The notes below the pieces were generated by a model that made no database searches, was not told the DNA's origin, and was given only the letters and a program-made list of their open reading frames with translations. From Alloscardovia omnicolens (GTDB lineage Bacteria > Actinomycetota > Actinomycetes > Actinomycetales > Bifidobacteriaceae), in NCBI GenBank assembly GCA_040702985.1, contig CP159991.1, positions 372,001 to 436,000 on the forward strand: a stretch of 64,000 nucleotides of DNA, read 5' to 3'. This document shows, piece by piece, positions 9,765-18,012 of the stretch (position 1 is its first letter; each line of letters opens with the position of its first letter). The position numbers and the translations under genes are program-made.

Positions 9765-10748
9765 ATGGTATCTCGCGGAAAACCAAGTCCAGGAAAATCT
9801 GTGCCACCGTTAAGCACAGCTCAAGTTCGTAAACTGGCACAAAAACATCATCTCAGTGACCCCTTTGAATACCTGCCAACAGGTGTTCCGCGCACTAATA
9901 ATGATGCAGAAATTGCTGCTCAACAGCCTAAAAAAGCTAAACGTTTGCTCGATATGATTTCGTGGGTGGCTCACACTCGCATGAAAGCATATTCATGGGG
10001 CTTAGAAAATGTGCCTGAAAAAGGTGTTTTTATAACGGCTGCAACGCACGTTACGCAGTTCGATGTTTTTGTACCGATGTGTGGTCTTTTCCATCAAGGA
10101 CGCCGTCCGCGATATATGGCGAAAGCAGAAATGGGAAAATGGCCTATTATTGGCGAATGGTTCAAAACTGTAGGAATGCAGCCAGTTCCGCGGCGTAGCG
10201 GTCAGGCTGAAGCTATTATTCATGAATCTGTTCGCATCTTAACTGAAGATAATCGTCCCTTATCTATCTGGCCTGAGGGTACTGTAACGCGAGATCCTCA
10301 AAAATGGCCTATGAGTCTTAAACCAGGACTAGCTATTATTGCGCTTGAAGCCTCCCGTAAACTTGGACAACAGGTGCCTATTTTCGTTTCCGTGACGTGG
10401 GGCGCAGCAAGCATTAATCACGTCTTTCCGTTCCCCCGCAAAAATGTGGTGATGGCTTACGATACGGCTCTTGACTATGCTGATTTACTCGAAGGCAGTG
10501 ACAGCTGGGGTGAATACGGTGCTCCACAGTCAGCTATTGATGAACTGACCGAGCGCGTAGCCAATCGTATGGAAGAACTGATGGAAGAAATTCGTGGCGA
10601 AGAACGACCAGCGTGGGGACGTTGGGATTTCCGTTCTATGAGCAGAAAACCACGCCCATCGCAAATAGATCAGCTAGGCGCTAGTGAAACTAATCAGGAG
10701 AACGAAACTGAGCATAAGGAAGTAGAGGAGTATACGTGGCACAAGTAA
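9765..10748 (+). CDS. plsC: 1-Acyl-sn-glycerol-3-phosphate acyltransferase family protein
   Basis: Adds the second acyl chain to lysophosphatidate in phospholipid synthesis at the membrane. The PlsC motifs are H-V-T-Q-F-D (the H-x4-D catalytic box), the substrate-binding P-R-R-S-G, and W-P-E-G-T-V-T-R. The 327 residues include a longer N-terminal part than in E. coli PlsC, as is usual in actinobacteria, and a polar tail. The ATG at 9765 follows TAGAAT by seven bases without a ribosome site (leaderless candidate); an ATG at 9726 is possible. The end overlaps gpsA by 13 bp, linking two steps of glycerophospholipid synthesis. Confidence 0.9.
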   Translation: MVSRGKPSPGKSVPPLSTAQVRKLAQKHHLSDPFEYLPTGVPRTNNDAEIAAQQPKKAKRLLDMISWVAHTRMKAYSWGLENVPEKGVFITAATHVTQFDVFVPMCGLFHQGRRPRYMAKAEMGKWPIIGEWFKTVGMQPVPRRSGQAEAIIHESVRILTEDNRPLSIWPEGTVTRDPQKWPMSLKPGLAIIALEASRKLGQQVPIFVSVTWGAASINHVFPFPRKNVVMAYDTALDYADLLEGSDSWGEYGAPQSAIDELTERVANRMEELMEEIRGEERPAWGRWDFRSMSRKPRPSQIDQLGASETNQENETEHKEVEEYTWHK

Positions 10749-11734
10749 CTGTTTTAGGTGCAGGAGCATGGGGAACAGCATTCGGACAAGTTGTGGCTGA
10801 TGCTGGCAACGATGTGATGATGTGGGGTATTGAGCCAGAAATTATTGACGCCATTAATACGCAGCATACTAATCCGGTGCGTCTTCCAATAGCTAAGGAA
10901 CTTCCTGCTTCTATGCGTGCTACTACGGATCGTGCAGAGGCAGTACGTGATGCACAGATTGTTATTGTGGCTATTGCTGCTCAGTTTGCTCGTCAAGCCT
11001 TAGAAGAATTTGCTGACTTGATTCCGTCAGATGCCATTGTGGTGTCTCTTATGAAGGGCATTGAGCGCAGCACTGATAAGCGTATGGATGAAGTTGTGAC
11101 TGAAGCCTTGAATCTGCCTATGGAACGTTTCGCAGCAGTATCAGGACCAAACTTATCTAAAGAAGTGGCGCAACGCCAGCCGGCTGCAGCTGTGGTGGCA
11201 TCGGTCAATCGTGAAGCTGCAGAAAAAGTGGCTGCCATAGCTACTAATGAGTATTTCAAAATGTTTGTGTCTGACGATGTGGTTGGCGTGGAAATGTGCG
11301 GATCGTTAAAGAACGTTACTGCGCTGGCTGTGGGCATGGCTCGTGGAGCTGGTTACGGTGAGAATACTGCTGCCATGATTGAAACTCGCGGTCTAGCTGA
11401 ATTGACTGCCTTAGGTGAGGCATTGGGCGCTAATCCTCGTACTTTCTGTGGACTGGCAGGCGTGGGAGATTTGATTGCTACCTGCGGTTCTCCGCTGAGT
11501 CGTAACTATACTTTCGGTTCGAATCTCGGTAAAGGCATGAGCGTAGAAGAAGCAACTGCCGCATCAAATGGTGTGGCTGAAGGCGTGCCAACAACAGCAG
11601 CTGTGGTTGCTCTAGGTAAGCAGTATGGTGTGCCAACGCCATTGGCTAGTGCTATGAATAACGTTCTTGAGCATGGAATTTCTTGCTCTGAAATGCTCAG
11701 CCAGCTTTTTGCTGATAGCTCTTTGGAAGAATAA
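10736..11734 (+). CDS. gpsA: Glycerol-3-phosphate dehydrogenase [NAD(P)+]
   Basis: Makes sn-glycerol-3-phosphate from dihydroxyacetone phosphate for phospholipids. The N-terminal Rossmann motif G-A-G-A-W-G-T-A is at residues 8-15, followed by S-G-P-N-L-S-K-E-V and the C-terminal domain with G-L-A-G-V-G-D-L-I-A-T-C. It uses a GTG start with AGAGGAG seven bases upstream, both within the end of plsC, so the two are translationally coupled. Length of 332 residues is standard. Confidence 0.96.
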   Translation: MAQVTVLGAGAWGTAFGQVVADAGNDVMMWGIEPEIIDAINTQHTNPVRLPIAKELPASMRATTDRAEAVRDAQIVIVAIAAQFARQALEEFADLIPSDAIVVSLMKGIERSTDKRMDEVVTEALNLPMERFAAVSGPNLSKEVAQRQPAAAVVASVNREAAEKVAAIATNEYFKMFVSDDVVGVEMCGSLKNVTALAVGMARGAGYGENTAAMIETRGLAELTALGEALGANPRTFCGLAGVGDLIATCGSPLSRNYTFGSNLGKGMSVEEATAASNGVAEGVPTTAAVVALGKQYGVPTPLASAMNNVLEHGISCSEMLSQLFADSSLEE

Positions 11735-11772
11735 ATAACTGCAGCTGTGAAGCTCAAGAAGAAAAGATCATC

Positions 11773-12921
11773 ATGTCAGATAAGAAAAACATTGTTATTC
11801 TCTACGGCGGTAAAGCTGACGAACATTCTATTTCATGTATTTCGACTGCAGGAGTGCTTGCTGCACTAGATACTCAGAAATTTAACGCTATTCCTGTTGG
11901 CATTACGCGTGAGGGCGAGTGGATTGTAGGTGGAGAAGATCCACGTAACTGGTCTCTCGAAGCGGCTCAACAATCTGGTCAGATGCCTCAGGTGCGCGTT
12001 ACTGACACAAGCCAGCGCGTTGTTCTTGATCCTTCTGGTGGGCACGAAGGTTTCTACGCTGTGCAAGCGGACGGACACTTGCAGTCCCTTGGTTATGTGG
12101 ATGCAGTTTTCCCTGTGCTTCACGGACCATACGGTGAGGACGGAACAGTTCAGGGTTTGCTGGACATGATGAATATCCCATACGTAGGCTGTGGGGTTCT
12201 GGCATCGGCTGCGTGTATGGATAAGCATTTTACCAAGGAACTTTTGAGTCAAGCAGGCATTCCTGTTGCTGCAGGCTTTACGCTTGATGCGCGTCATGCC
12301 AGTGAGCGTGATGGAGCATGGGTGAGATCTCGTGTAGTTGATGAAGGATTAAGCTACCCATTATTTGTTAAGCCTTCGCGAGCGGGATCCTCTTTTGGTG
12401 TTACTCGCATAGATTGGGTTGCTGATGCGACTGAGCAAGAGCGTCTGCTGCAGTCAGCTGTGGAAGAAGCCGCTCAACACGATTGGCGCGTGCTTATTGA
12501 GCAGGGCGTCAACGGCCGTGAAATTGAATGCGCTGTTTTAGCTGCTCGTTCAGGTGATGAGCCACGCACGTCATGGCCGGGTGAAGTGGTTATTGATTCG
12601 GCTAACACCACAGAATTCTATGATTTTGATAGCAAGTATATGGATGAGCAAGCTTCCCACGTGGAGGTTCCTGCAGATCTTCCTGCTGAGTTATTAGCCA
12701 AAGTGCAGCACGTAGCCGCTCGAGCATTTACAGCAGTTGATGGTGCGGGGTTGAGCCGCGTGGATACTTTTGTAACACCTGAGGGTGAGGTATTAGTCAA
12801 TGAAATCAATACCTTGCCAGGATTTACTCCTATCTCGATGTATTCCAAAGCATGGGAGGCGAGTGGTTTACCTTATTCTGAGTTGATTACTCAGCTGATT
12901 GAAGGTGTGCTGGAAAACTAA
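11773..12921 (+). CDS. ddl: D-alanine--D-alanine ligase
   Basis: ATP-grasp enzyme joining two D-alanines for the peptidoglycan pentapeptide. Visible are L-Y-G-G-K-A-D-E-H-S at the N-terminus, H-G-P-Y-G-E-D-G-T-V-Q-G-L, the ATP-grasp K-P-S-R-A-G-S-S-F-G-V, and the C-terminal N-E-I-N-T-L-P-G-F-T. The 382 residues are complete. It sits 38 bp after gpsA, with an AAGAAAAG ribosome site. A terminator follows at 13001. Confidence 0.96.
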   Translation: MSDKKNIVILYGGKADEHSISCISTAGVLAALDTQKFNAIPVGITREGEWIVGGEDPRNWSLEAAQQSGQMPQVRVTDTSQRVVLDPSGGHEGFYAVQADGHLQSLGYVDAVFPVLHGPYGEDGTVQGLLDMMNIPYVGCGVLASAACMDKHFTKELLSQAGIPVAAGFTLDARHASERDGAWVRSRVVDEGLSYPLFVKPSRAGSSFGVTRIDWVADATEQERLLQSAVEEAAQHDWRVLIEQGVNGREIECAVLAARSGDEPRTSWPGEVVIDSANTTEFYDFDSKYMDEQASHVEVPADLPAELLAKVQHVAARAFTAVDGAGLSRVDTFVTPEGEVLVNEINTLPGFTPISMYSKAWEASGLPYSELITQLIEGVLEN

Positions 12922-13000
12922 ATGTAGGTGTTCGTGCGCTCGCAGCAATATGCTACATCCGTGTGATTGAGCGCAATGAAGTCAATGAAGTATGAGCGGG

Positions 13001-13036
13001 ATGCCGTGTTGCTTATGCAATGCGGCATTTCGTTTA
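13001..13036 (+). terminator. Intrinsic terminator after ddl
   Basis: ATGCCG-tg-TTGC, loop TTAT, GCAA-tg-CGGCAT, then TTTCGTTT. The position, 80 bp after the ddl stop, fits the end of the plsC-gpsA-ddl unit. Confidence 0.7.
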
Positions 13037-13123
13037 GACGTAGCTTTATGCTGAGGTCAACAGTAAGGTTCGGCGTTATGCTTGACAGTAGTGTTTCGCT
13101 GGCGAAGGAAGATAAGGAAAAAT

Positions 13124-13948
13124 ATGGCTCGCACAACACATTATGTTCCTCAAGTACGTTCTGGAGCTCTGGGCGGTTCTCAAGGTAATCATGACGTGCA
13201 ACAACGTGGTTTGTCAGTGTTGAGTCTGAAAATTATTGCCCTTATTTTTACATCATTCTCAGTGTTCTCCACAGCAATTTTCCCCAATATTTTTGGTACT
13301 GAATCTATGGTGGGATTAACGCTTGCTGTTGTGTCCGAGGTGTTATCGTGGCTTGCAGTTCCTCTTGTGGCGTGGTTGACTGTTCAAGGTTTTAAACATA
13401 CGCGTCATAGCCGTGCTTATATGGGACGAGTTGCTCTACTGGCAGTTCTGTGCGAAATTCCCTATGACTACGTTACGACGGAAAAAATCTGGGATTTTGG
13501 TTCGCAAAATCCTGTGTGGGCGGTGCTTTTGATTTTGTGCGCCTTGAGTGTGCGCGAACACAGTATCAAGATGATGACTGATAATAGAGGGAAAACACCT
13601 CGCCGATATACTGTTGTGCTCGACCTTGTTCTTTTTATATGCGCAGCGGTATGGATGCTTATGCTTCGTGTGGGTGTGCGTCAGCAGCTCATTCCTTTAG
13701 GCTTGATCATGCTTGTTTTTGCCTATATTTACTATTTCTTGGGTCTCAAAGAAAATACCATGATGCTCTTATCAGGCATTTTTGGTGCTTTGTGCATGAT
13801 TACCCCGGGAATTGGAGCGGTCATTTTGCATTATCGCAATGATTATAAGCTCGGCTTTGATCGTGATAATCGAATACTTCACAGCGTTCTCTATGGCAGC
13901 TACCTCATTATGTTGCTCATAGGAGTGCTGGTGACCGTACTGGCATAG
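13124..13948 (+). CDS. TraX-family integral membrane protein
   Basis: A 274-residue polytopic protein with about seven hydrophobic segments. The TraX family pattern is seen: an N-terminal L-K-I-I-A-L helix, then V-Q-G-F-K-H-T-R-H with a following R and C-E-I-P-Y-D, and N-P-V-W-A-V as the next helix. In F plasmids TraX acetylates pilin; chromosomal homologues in Firmicutes and Actinobacteria are of unknown function and there are no conjugation genes here. The ATG at 13124 has GGAAAAAT upstream and is preferred to an earlier ATG at 13082 that would add a basic leader without a ribosome site. Confidence 0.8.
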   Translation: MARTTHYVPQVRSGALGGSQGNHDVQQRGLSVLSLKIIALIFTSFSVFSTAIFPNIFGTESMVGLTLAVVSEVLSWLAVPLVAWLTVQGFKHTRHSRAYMGRVALLAVLCEIPYDYVTTEKIWDFGSQNPVWAVLLILCALSVREHSIKMMTDNRGKTPRRYTVVLDLVLFICAAVWMLMLRVGVRQQLIPLGLIMLVFAYIYYFLGLKENTMMLLSGIFGALCMITPGIGAVILHYRNDYKLGFDRDNRILHSVLYGSYLIMLLIGVLVTVLA

Positions 13949-13970
13949 ACGGTTGTTTTATTTTATGATG

Positions 13971-13999
13971 TATGGCGGTACCAGAGTGGTACCGCCATA
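13971..13999 (+). terminator. Perfect 13-bp hairpin after the TraX-like gene
   Basis: TATGGCGGTACCA and TGGTACCGCCATA are exact inverted repeats around GAG, 22 bp past the stop. No T-tract follows on the plus strand, so it is either a Rho-type or RNA-stabilising 3' end, or a protein-binding palindrome. Confidence 0.55.
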
Positions 14000-14060
14000 T
14001 GATATTCATGTCCATTTTATGAGATGCTCTATGTGGCTGTTCGGTCTTTTTATACTTTTG

Positions 14061-14074
14061 TGAGAACGTTCCCA
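14061..14074. promoter_or_regulatory. LacI-type operator 1 upstream of the sugar importer
   Basis: TGAGAACGTTCCCA is a near-perfect palindrome centred on AACGTT, the form bound by many LacI-family sugar repressors of bifidobacteria. It lies about 120 bp upstream of the promoter-proximal operator. No LacI gene is in the window. Confidence 0.55.
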
Positions 14075-14183
14075 AATATTGAAAAATCAATAAATTTCTT
14101 GCTCTTAAAAACTAAATGAATGTATCCTGAATAAAACCTGAATATAACAATATTCCCTATTTACTTCATTTGTGCAACTAAAG

Positions 14184-14214
14184 TTTGCAAACGTATGCAA
14201 AAAGTTGCTATATT
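14184..14214 (+). promoter_or_regulatory. Sugar-importer promoter overlapped by LacI-type operator 2
   Basis: TTTGCAAACGTATGCAAA (14184-14201) is an 18-base palindrome with one mismatched pair and a central CG, as in LacI/CcpA-family operators. It covers a -35 TTGCAA (14185-14190); -10 TATATT is at 14209-14214, 18 bp away. Binding here would block polymerase directly. Confidence 0.6.
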
Positions 14215-14326
14215 GGAACAGTGACAAAGCTCAGATGAGCAGCATGACTCACAACAAGAACATGGTTGTTCATAGTTTTGAGACTTTGCTACTGGAATGG
14301 AGAATCCTATTTAGGGGAGGTCAAAG

Positions 14327-15556
14327 ATGACGAAATTTGCTAAGGTTCTAGCTGCTGGTGCAGCTGCGGCAATGCTTTTAGGTGCAGGTGCATGTGGTGC
14401 ATCAAATTCAGGTTCTGGTTCTAATGCTAAGACCGCTACGTTGACGGTATGGTCTGCAGCTGAAGATCAGGCGAAGAGCGATTCTTGGCTACAAACTATG
14501 GAGAAAGAATTCGAAAAGGCTCATCCTGATTACAAAATCACGTGGAAGAACACAGTGGTTACGTCTGCCGATGCTGCAACAACAGTAAAGCAGGATCCAG
14601 CTGCGGCTGCTGATGTCTATCAGTTTGCTAGTGATCAGTTAGGTGCATTGGTGGATGCTCAGGCTATTGGTGAGCTGTCTGATGACGGAGTTAAACAGGT
14701 CAAGAAGCAAAATGATCAAACTTTGGTTGACTCGATTACTGGTGCAGATGGCAAGATGTACGGTGTGCCACTGTCTGGTAACACGTGGTTCATGTACTAC
14801 AACAAGTCCAAGTTCAGCGCAGAAGATATTAAGTCTTTCAACGCTATGCTGGAAAAGGGCAAGGTATCTTTCAATGTGGCAAATTCATGGTACTTACCAG
14901 CTTTCTATGTGGGCGATGGTATGACCATTTTTGGTGAAAAGGGTGTGGACGCTAAGGCAGGAATTAAGCCTGGTCCTCATGCTGGTGAAATCACGAAGTT
15001 CCTTGTTGACTTGGTGAAGAATCCTAACTTCGTTCTCGATAATAATGCTGATAACGCTGGTCTTGCTGCTTTGAAGAACGGCACAACAGATGTTTACTTC
15101 TCGGGAACATGGAGCGCAAAGGATGCTAAGGAAGCTTTGGGTGATAACTACGCAGCAGCTCAATTGCCAAGCTTTACTGTTCCATCGGGAACTTACCAGA
15201 TGAAGTCTTTCGCTGGTTCTACTTCTGTGGCATACAATCCAAATTCTAAGAGCCCAAAGATTGCCGCACAATTCGCAGCATTCCTTGGTTCTACTCAGGC
15301 TCAGAAGAAGCATTACGAGATGCGTCAAATTATTCCAGCGGACAAGTCTTTGGCAAGCCTTGTAGAGAGCGATCCAGCTGCTAAGGCTCAGATTGATACT
15401 TTGGCTAATACTTCAATTATTCAGCCAACTTTGAATGAAATGAGCAATTTCTGGGATCCATGCGAGAACTTCGGTACTGCAATCGTCACTGGTGATGTGA
15501 ACGCTAATAATGCGGCTGAAAAGACGCAAGCATGGTTCGACGCATATAAGAAGTAA
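14327..15556 (+). CDS. Extracellular sugar-binding lipoprotein (CUT1, maltose/maltodextrin type)
   Basis: Lipid-anchored receptor that delivers an oligosaccharide to the two permeases encoded next. The signal peptide ends in an A-G-A-C lipobox with Cys23; the mature part begins T-A-T-L-T-V-W-S-A-A-E-D and contains G-V-P-L-S-G-N-T-W-F-M-Y-Y-N-K, typical of MalE/GanO-type family 1 binding proteins. A strong AGGGGAGG precedes the ATG. It is controlled by the two LacI-type operators upstream. The high-quality ribosome site and the hairpin after the gene fit excess production of the binding protein over the permeases. The sugar is not deducible with certainty; malto-oligosaccharides are most likely. 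Confidence 0.88.
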   Translation: MTKFAKVLAAGAAAAMLLGAGACGASNSGSGSNAKTATLTVWSAAEDQAKSDSWLQTMEKEFEKAHPDYKITWKNTVVTSADAATTVKQDPAAAADVYQFASDQLGALVDAQAIGELSDDGVKQVKKQNDQTLVDSITGADGKMYGVPLSGNTWFMYYNKSKFSAEDIKSFNAMLEKGKVSFNVANSWYLPAFYVGDGMTIFGEKGVDAKAGIKPGPHAGEITKFLVDLVKNPNFVLDNNADNAGLAALKNGTTDVYFSGTWSAKDAKEALGDNYAAAQLPSFTVPSGTYQMKSFAGSTSVAYNPNSKSPKIAAQFAAFLGSTQAQKKHYEMRQIIPADKSLASLVESDPAAKAQIDTLANTSIIQPTLNEMSNFWDPCENFGTAIVTGDVNANNAAEKTQAWFDAYKK

Positions 15557-15579
15557 AAGTCATTATGCATAACATTCTT

Positions 15580-15627
15580 CGCAGTCATTGATATTGTTTC
15601 TCTCCTTCAGACGATTCAATGACTGCG
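15580..15627 (+). other. Intercistronic stem-loop between binding protein and permease genes
   Basis: CGCAGTCATTGA and TCAATGACTGCG are exact 12-base inverted repeats with a 24-base loop, in the 133-bp gap of the operon. In other mal-type operons such structures protect the upstream mRNA and lower downstream expression; the same role is inferred here. Confidence 0.55.
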
Positions 15628-15689
15628 AGAATTACTCAAGACGCTACAAGTGCGCCGATAAATGCTAGGAAGAGAAAATAGGTAGTCAT

Positions 15690-17024
15690 ATGAAAAGCTC
15701 GGAGTTTGGGCAGGCGTGGAAGCGTGGTGATATTTTTACCAAACTATCCTACGTCATTTTTGGTCTAGGCAATCTGGTGCGCAAGCAGATTGTTAAAGGT
15801 TTGCTATTTTTAGCTTGCGAAGTGGGAATTATTACGTATTTCGTAACAACAGGTTCCACATACTTGGTGAAGTTTGGAACTTTAGGCACTGTTAAGCAGG
15901 GACGCGTCAAAGTAGACGGTTTCTGGGAGTACACAGCAGGAGATAACTCTGTAGTTATTTTGCTCTACGGTGTTATGGCCATCTTCGCTTTAATTCTGCT
16001 TGTGCTGCTATCACTACTTTCAGCTCGTAGTTCGTACAAGGCTCAGCGCGACGTGGCAGAGCGAGGGCGCGCCACTACGATTGTTGAAGATTGGCATGAT
16101 ATTTTCGATACTCGTGCCCACATTGGTTTGATGTCTCTTCCAGTTCTGGGTATTGTAGTCTTTTCCGTGCTGCCTTTGGTCTTCATGATTTCTATGGCGT
16201 TCACCAATTACGATAAGAACCATGCAGTTCTCTTTGATTGGGTGGGCTTAAAGAATTTTGGTGTATTCTTCGGGCAAGGCGGCAGCGAGGTAACTGCAGG
16301 AATGTTCCTCGATGTTCTGGTCTGGACGCTGGTGTGGGCATTCTTTGCTACCTTCTTGAACTTCTTCCTCGGTATGTTCATGGCGATGATTATTGATCGC
16401 AAAACCACCAAGTTCAAGGGATTGTGGCGTGCCATGTTTTCCATGTCTATTGCCATTCCACAGTTCGTTTCTTTGCTGGTTATGAAGTCTATGCTGCGTC
16501 AGGGCGGAGCAATTAACCGTTTGCTGTTAGATGCCGGTCTTATTCATCAAGCATTGCCATTCTTAACCGATACCACATGGGCGCGCGTCACTGTTATTGT
16601 TATTAACTTGTGGGTGGGTATTCCATACACCATTATGCAAATCACTGGTGTTCTTCAAAATGTTCCAGCTGAACTTTATGAAGCAGCCGAACTTGATGGC
16701 GCAAACTGGTGGCAGCGTTATGTGAATGTTACTTTGCCATACATCTTCTTTGTGATGACGCCATACTTGATTACCACATTTACCGGTAATGTGAATAACT
16801 TCAACGTTATCTACCTGTTAACTGGTGGTGCTCCAACCCCAGTGGGCGCATCTGCAGGTAAGACTGATTTGCTGATTACATGGCTGTATAAGCTGACCGT
16901 GGATAAGAATAACTATAATCTCGGTGCCGTCATCGGTATTATGACCTTTATTGTGCTTGCAGTGGTTTCCTTAATCACCTACCGCAGTTCAGGTTCCTAT
17001 AAGAATGAGGAGCGTTTCCTGTAA
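15690..17024 (+). CDS. Sugar ABC transporter permease, MalF/GanP type
   Basis: First membrane subunit of the importer. It has about eight hydrophobic segments and the permease EAA loop (E-A-A-E-L-D-G-A-N-W-W-Q-R) that contacts the ATPase. The 444 residues include an extra N-terminal part of about 140 residues with two helices before the core domain, as in the MdxF/GanP group for malto- or galacto-oligosaccharides. The stop codon overlaps the next ATG by one base (TAATG). No ATPase gene is in the operon, so a shared MsiK-like ATPase elsewhere is expected. Confidence 0.9.
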   Translation: MKSSEFGQAWKRGDIFTKLSYVIFGLGNLVRKQIVKGLLFLACEVGIITYFVTTGSTYLVKFGTLGTVKQGRVKVDGFWEYTAGDNSVVILLYGVMAIFALILLVLLSLLSARSSYKAQRDVAERGRATTIVEDWHDIFDTRAHIGLMSLPVLGIVVFSVLPLVFMISMAFTNYDKNHAVLFDWVGLKNFGVFFGQGGSEVTAGMFLDVLVWTLVWAFFATFLNFFLGMFMAMIIDRKTTKFKGLWRAMFSMSIAIPQFVSLLVMKSMLRQGGAINRLLLDAGLIHQALPFLTDTTWARVTVIVINLWVGIPYTIMQITGVLQNVPAELYEAAELDGANWWQRYVNVTLPYIFFVMTPYLITTFTGNVNNFNVIYLLTGGAPTPVGASAGKTDLLITWLYKLTVDKNNYNLGAVIGIMTFIVLAVVSLITYRSSGSYKNEERFL

Positions 17025-17923
17025 TGAGTACTGCAATGAACAAAACAGCAACAGAAAAAGTATCGTTCTGGAAGAATCAAAAATATCGTCGTATTTTTCT
17101 TGATATTGTGACCCATATCTTCCTCGCTATTATGGCTTTGATTTGGATTATGCCAGCTGTATGGGTGTTCTTAGAAAGTTTTAATAAGAATACTGCGCCG
17201 TATCAGCCAACATTCTTCCCAACGGAATACACATTCAATAATTATGTTCAGCTTTTCACTGAAACCAGTGTGATGAACTTCCCTCGAATGTTCGTCAATA
17301 CCTTTATTATTGCAACATTCACCTGCCTTATTTCCATGTTCTTCGTGCTGGCAGTGTCTTTCTGTATGTCGCGTTTGCGCTTCAGGGGACGTAAGACCTT
17401 CATGAATATTGCCTTGATTCTTGGAATGTTCCCATCCATTATGTCTGTTATTGCTATTTACTTCATCTTGAAGGCATTTGGCTTAACAAATGGATCGGTT
17501 GTTATTATTTCATTGATTCTTGTCTACTCTGCAGGATCAGGTATGGGCTTCTATGTGATGAAGGGTTATATGGATACCATTCCTATGTCCCTCGATGAAG
17601 CAGCATATTTGGACGGTTGCACTCGCTGGCAAGTTTTCGTGAAAATTATTATTCCAATCTGCAAGCCAATGATTGTGTATCAGGCAATTGTGGGCTTCTT
17701 AGGCCCATGGCTTGACTTCGTTTTGGCTAAGGCTATTGCACGTACTCAAGATAACTACACAGTTGCTTTGGGATTGTGGAAGATGTTGGAAAAGGAATAT
17801 GTCTCTGATTGGTATGCACGTTTTGCTGCCGGAGCAGTATGTATTTCTATTCCAATTGCCATCCTCTTCATTGTGATGCAGCGTTATTATCAGCAGTCCA
17901 TGGCTGGCTCGGTTAAAGGATAA
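17024..17923 (+). CDS. Sugar ABC transporter permease, MalG type
   Basis: Second membrane subunit of the CUT1 importer, 299 residues, six predicted membrane helices and the EAA motif D-E-A-A-Y-L-D-G-C-T-R-W-Q-V-F. It ends with the usual G-S-V-K-G tail. It is translationally coupled to the preceding permease through the TAATG junction, and followed by a bidirectional terminator shared with mscS. Confidence 0.92.
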   Translation: MSTAMNKTATEKVSFWKNQKYRRIFLDIVTHIFLAIMALIWIMPAVWVFLESFNKNTAPYQPTFFPTEYTFNNYVQLFTETSVMNFPRMFVNTFIIATFTCLISMFFVLAVSFCMSRLRFRGRKTFMNIALILGMFPSIMSVIAIYFILKAFGLTNGSVVIISLILVYSAGSGMGFYVMKGYMDTIPMSLDEAAYLDGCTRWQVFVKIIIPICKPMIVYQAIVGFLGPWLDFVLAKAIARTQDNYTVALGLWKMLEKEYVSDWYARFAAGAVCISIPIAILFIVMQRYYQQSMAGSVKG

Positions 17924-17974
17924 ACGGGGCTAGGCAAAGCCAGTAGGCTCGAAGGGCTGTTGCTCTCAATAAAA

Positions 17975-18012
17975 ATGTGCGGTGAGTTTCTGCTCGCCGC
18001 ACATTACTTTTA
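17975..18012. terminator. Bidirectional terminator between the importer and mscS
   Basis: ATGTGCGGTGAG and CTCGCCGCACAT form a stem with loop TTTCTG; TTACTTTTATT follows on the plus strand and the complement of AATAAAA gives a T-tract on the minus strand. Both flanking genes converge here, and the mscS stop codon lies inside the T-tract. Confidence 0.85.

Noticed and set aside
13124-13948. Conjugation gene because of the TraX match
   Set aside because: No other transfer genes are present; TraX-family membrane proteins are common on ordinary chromosomes.
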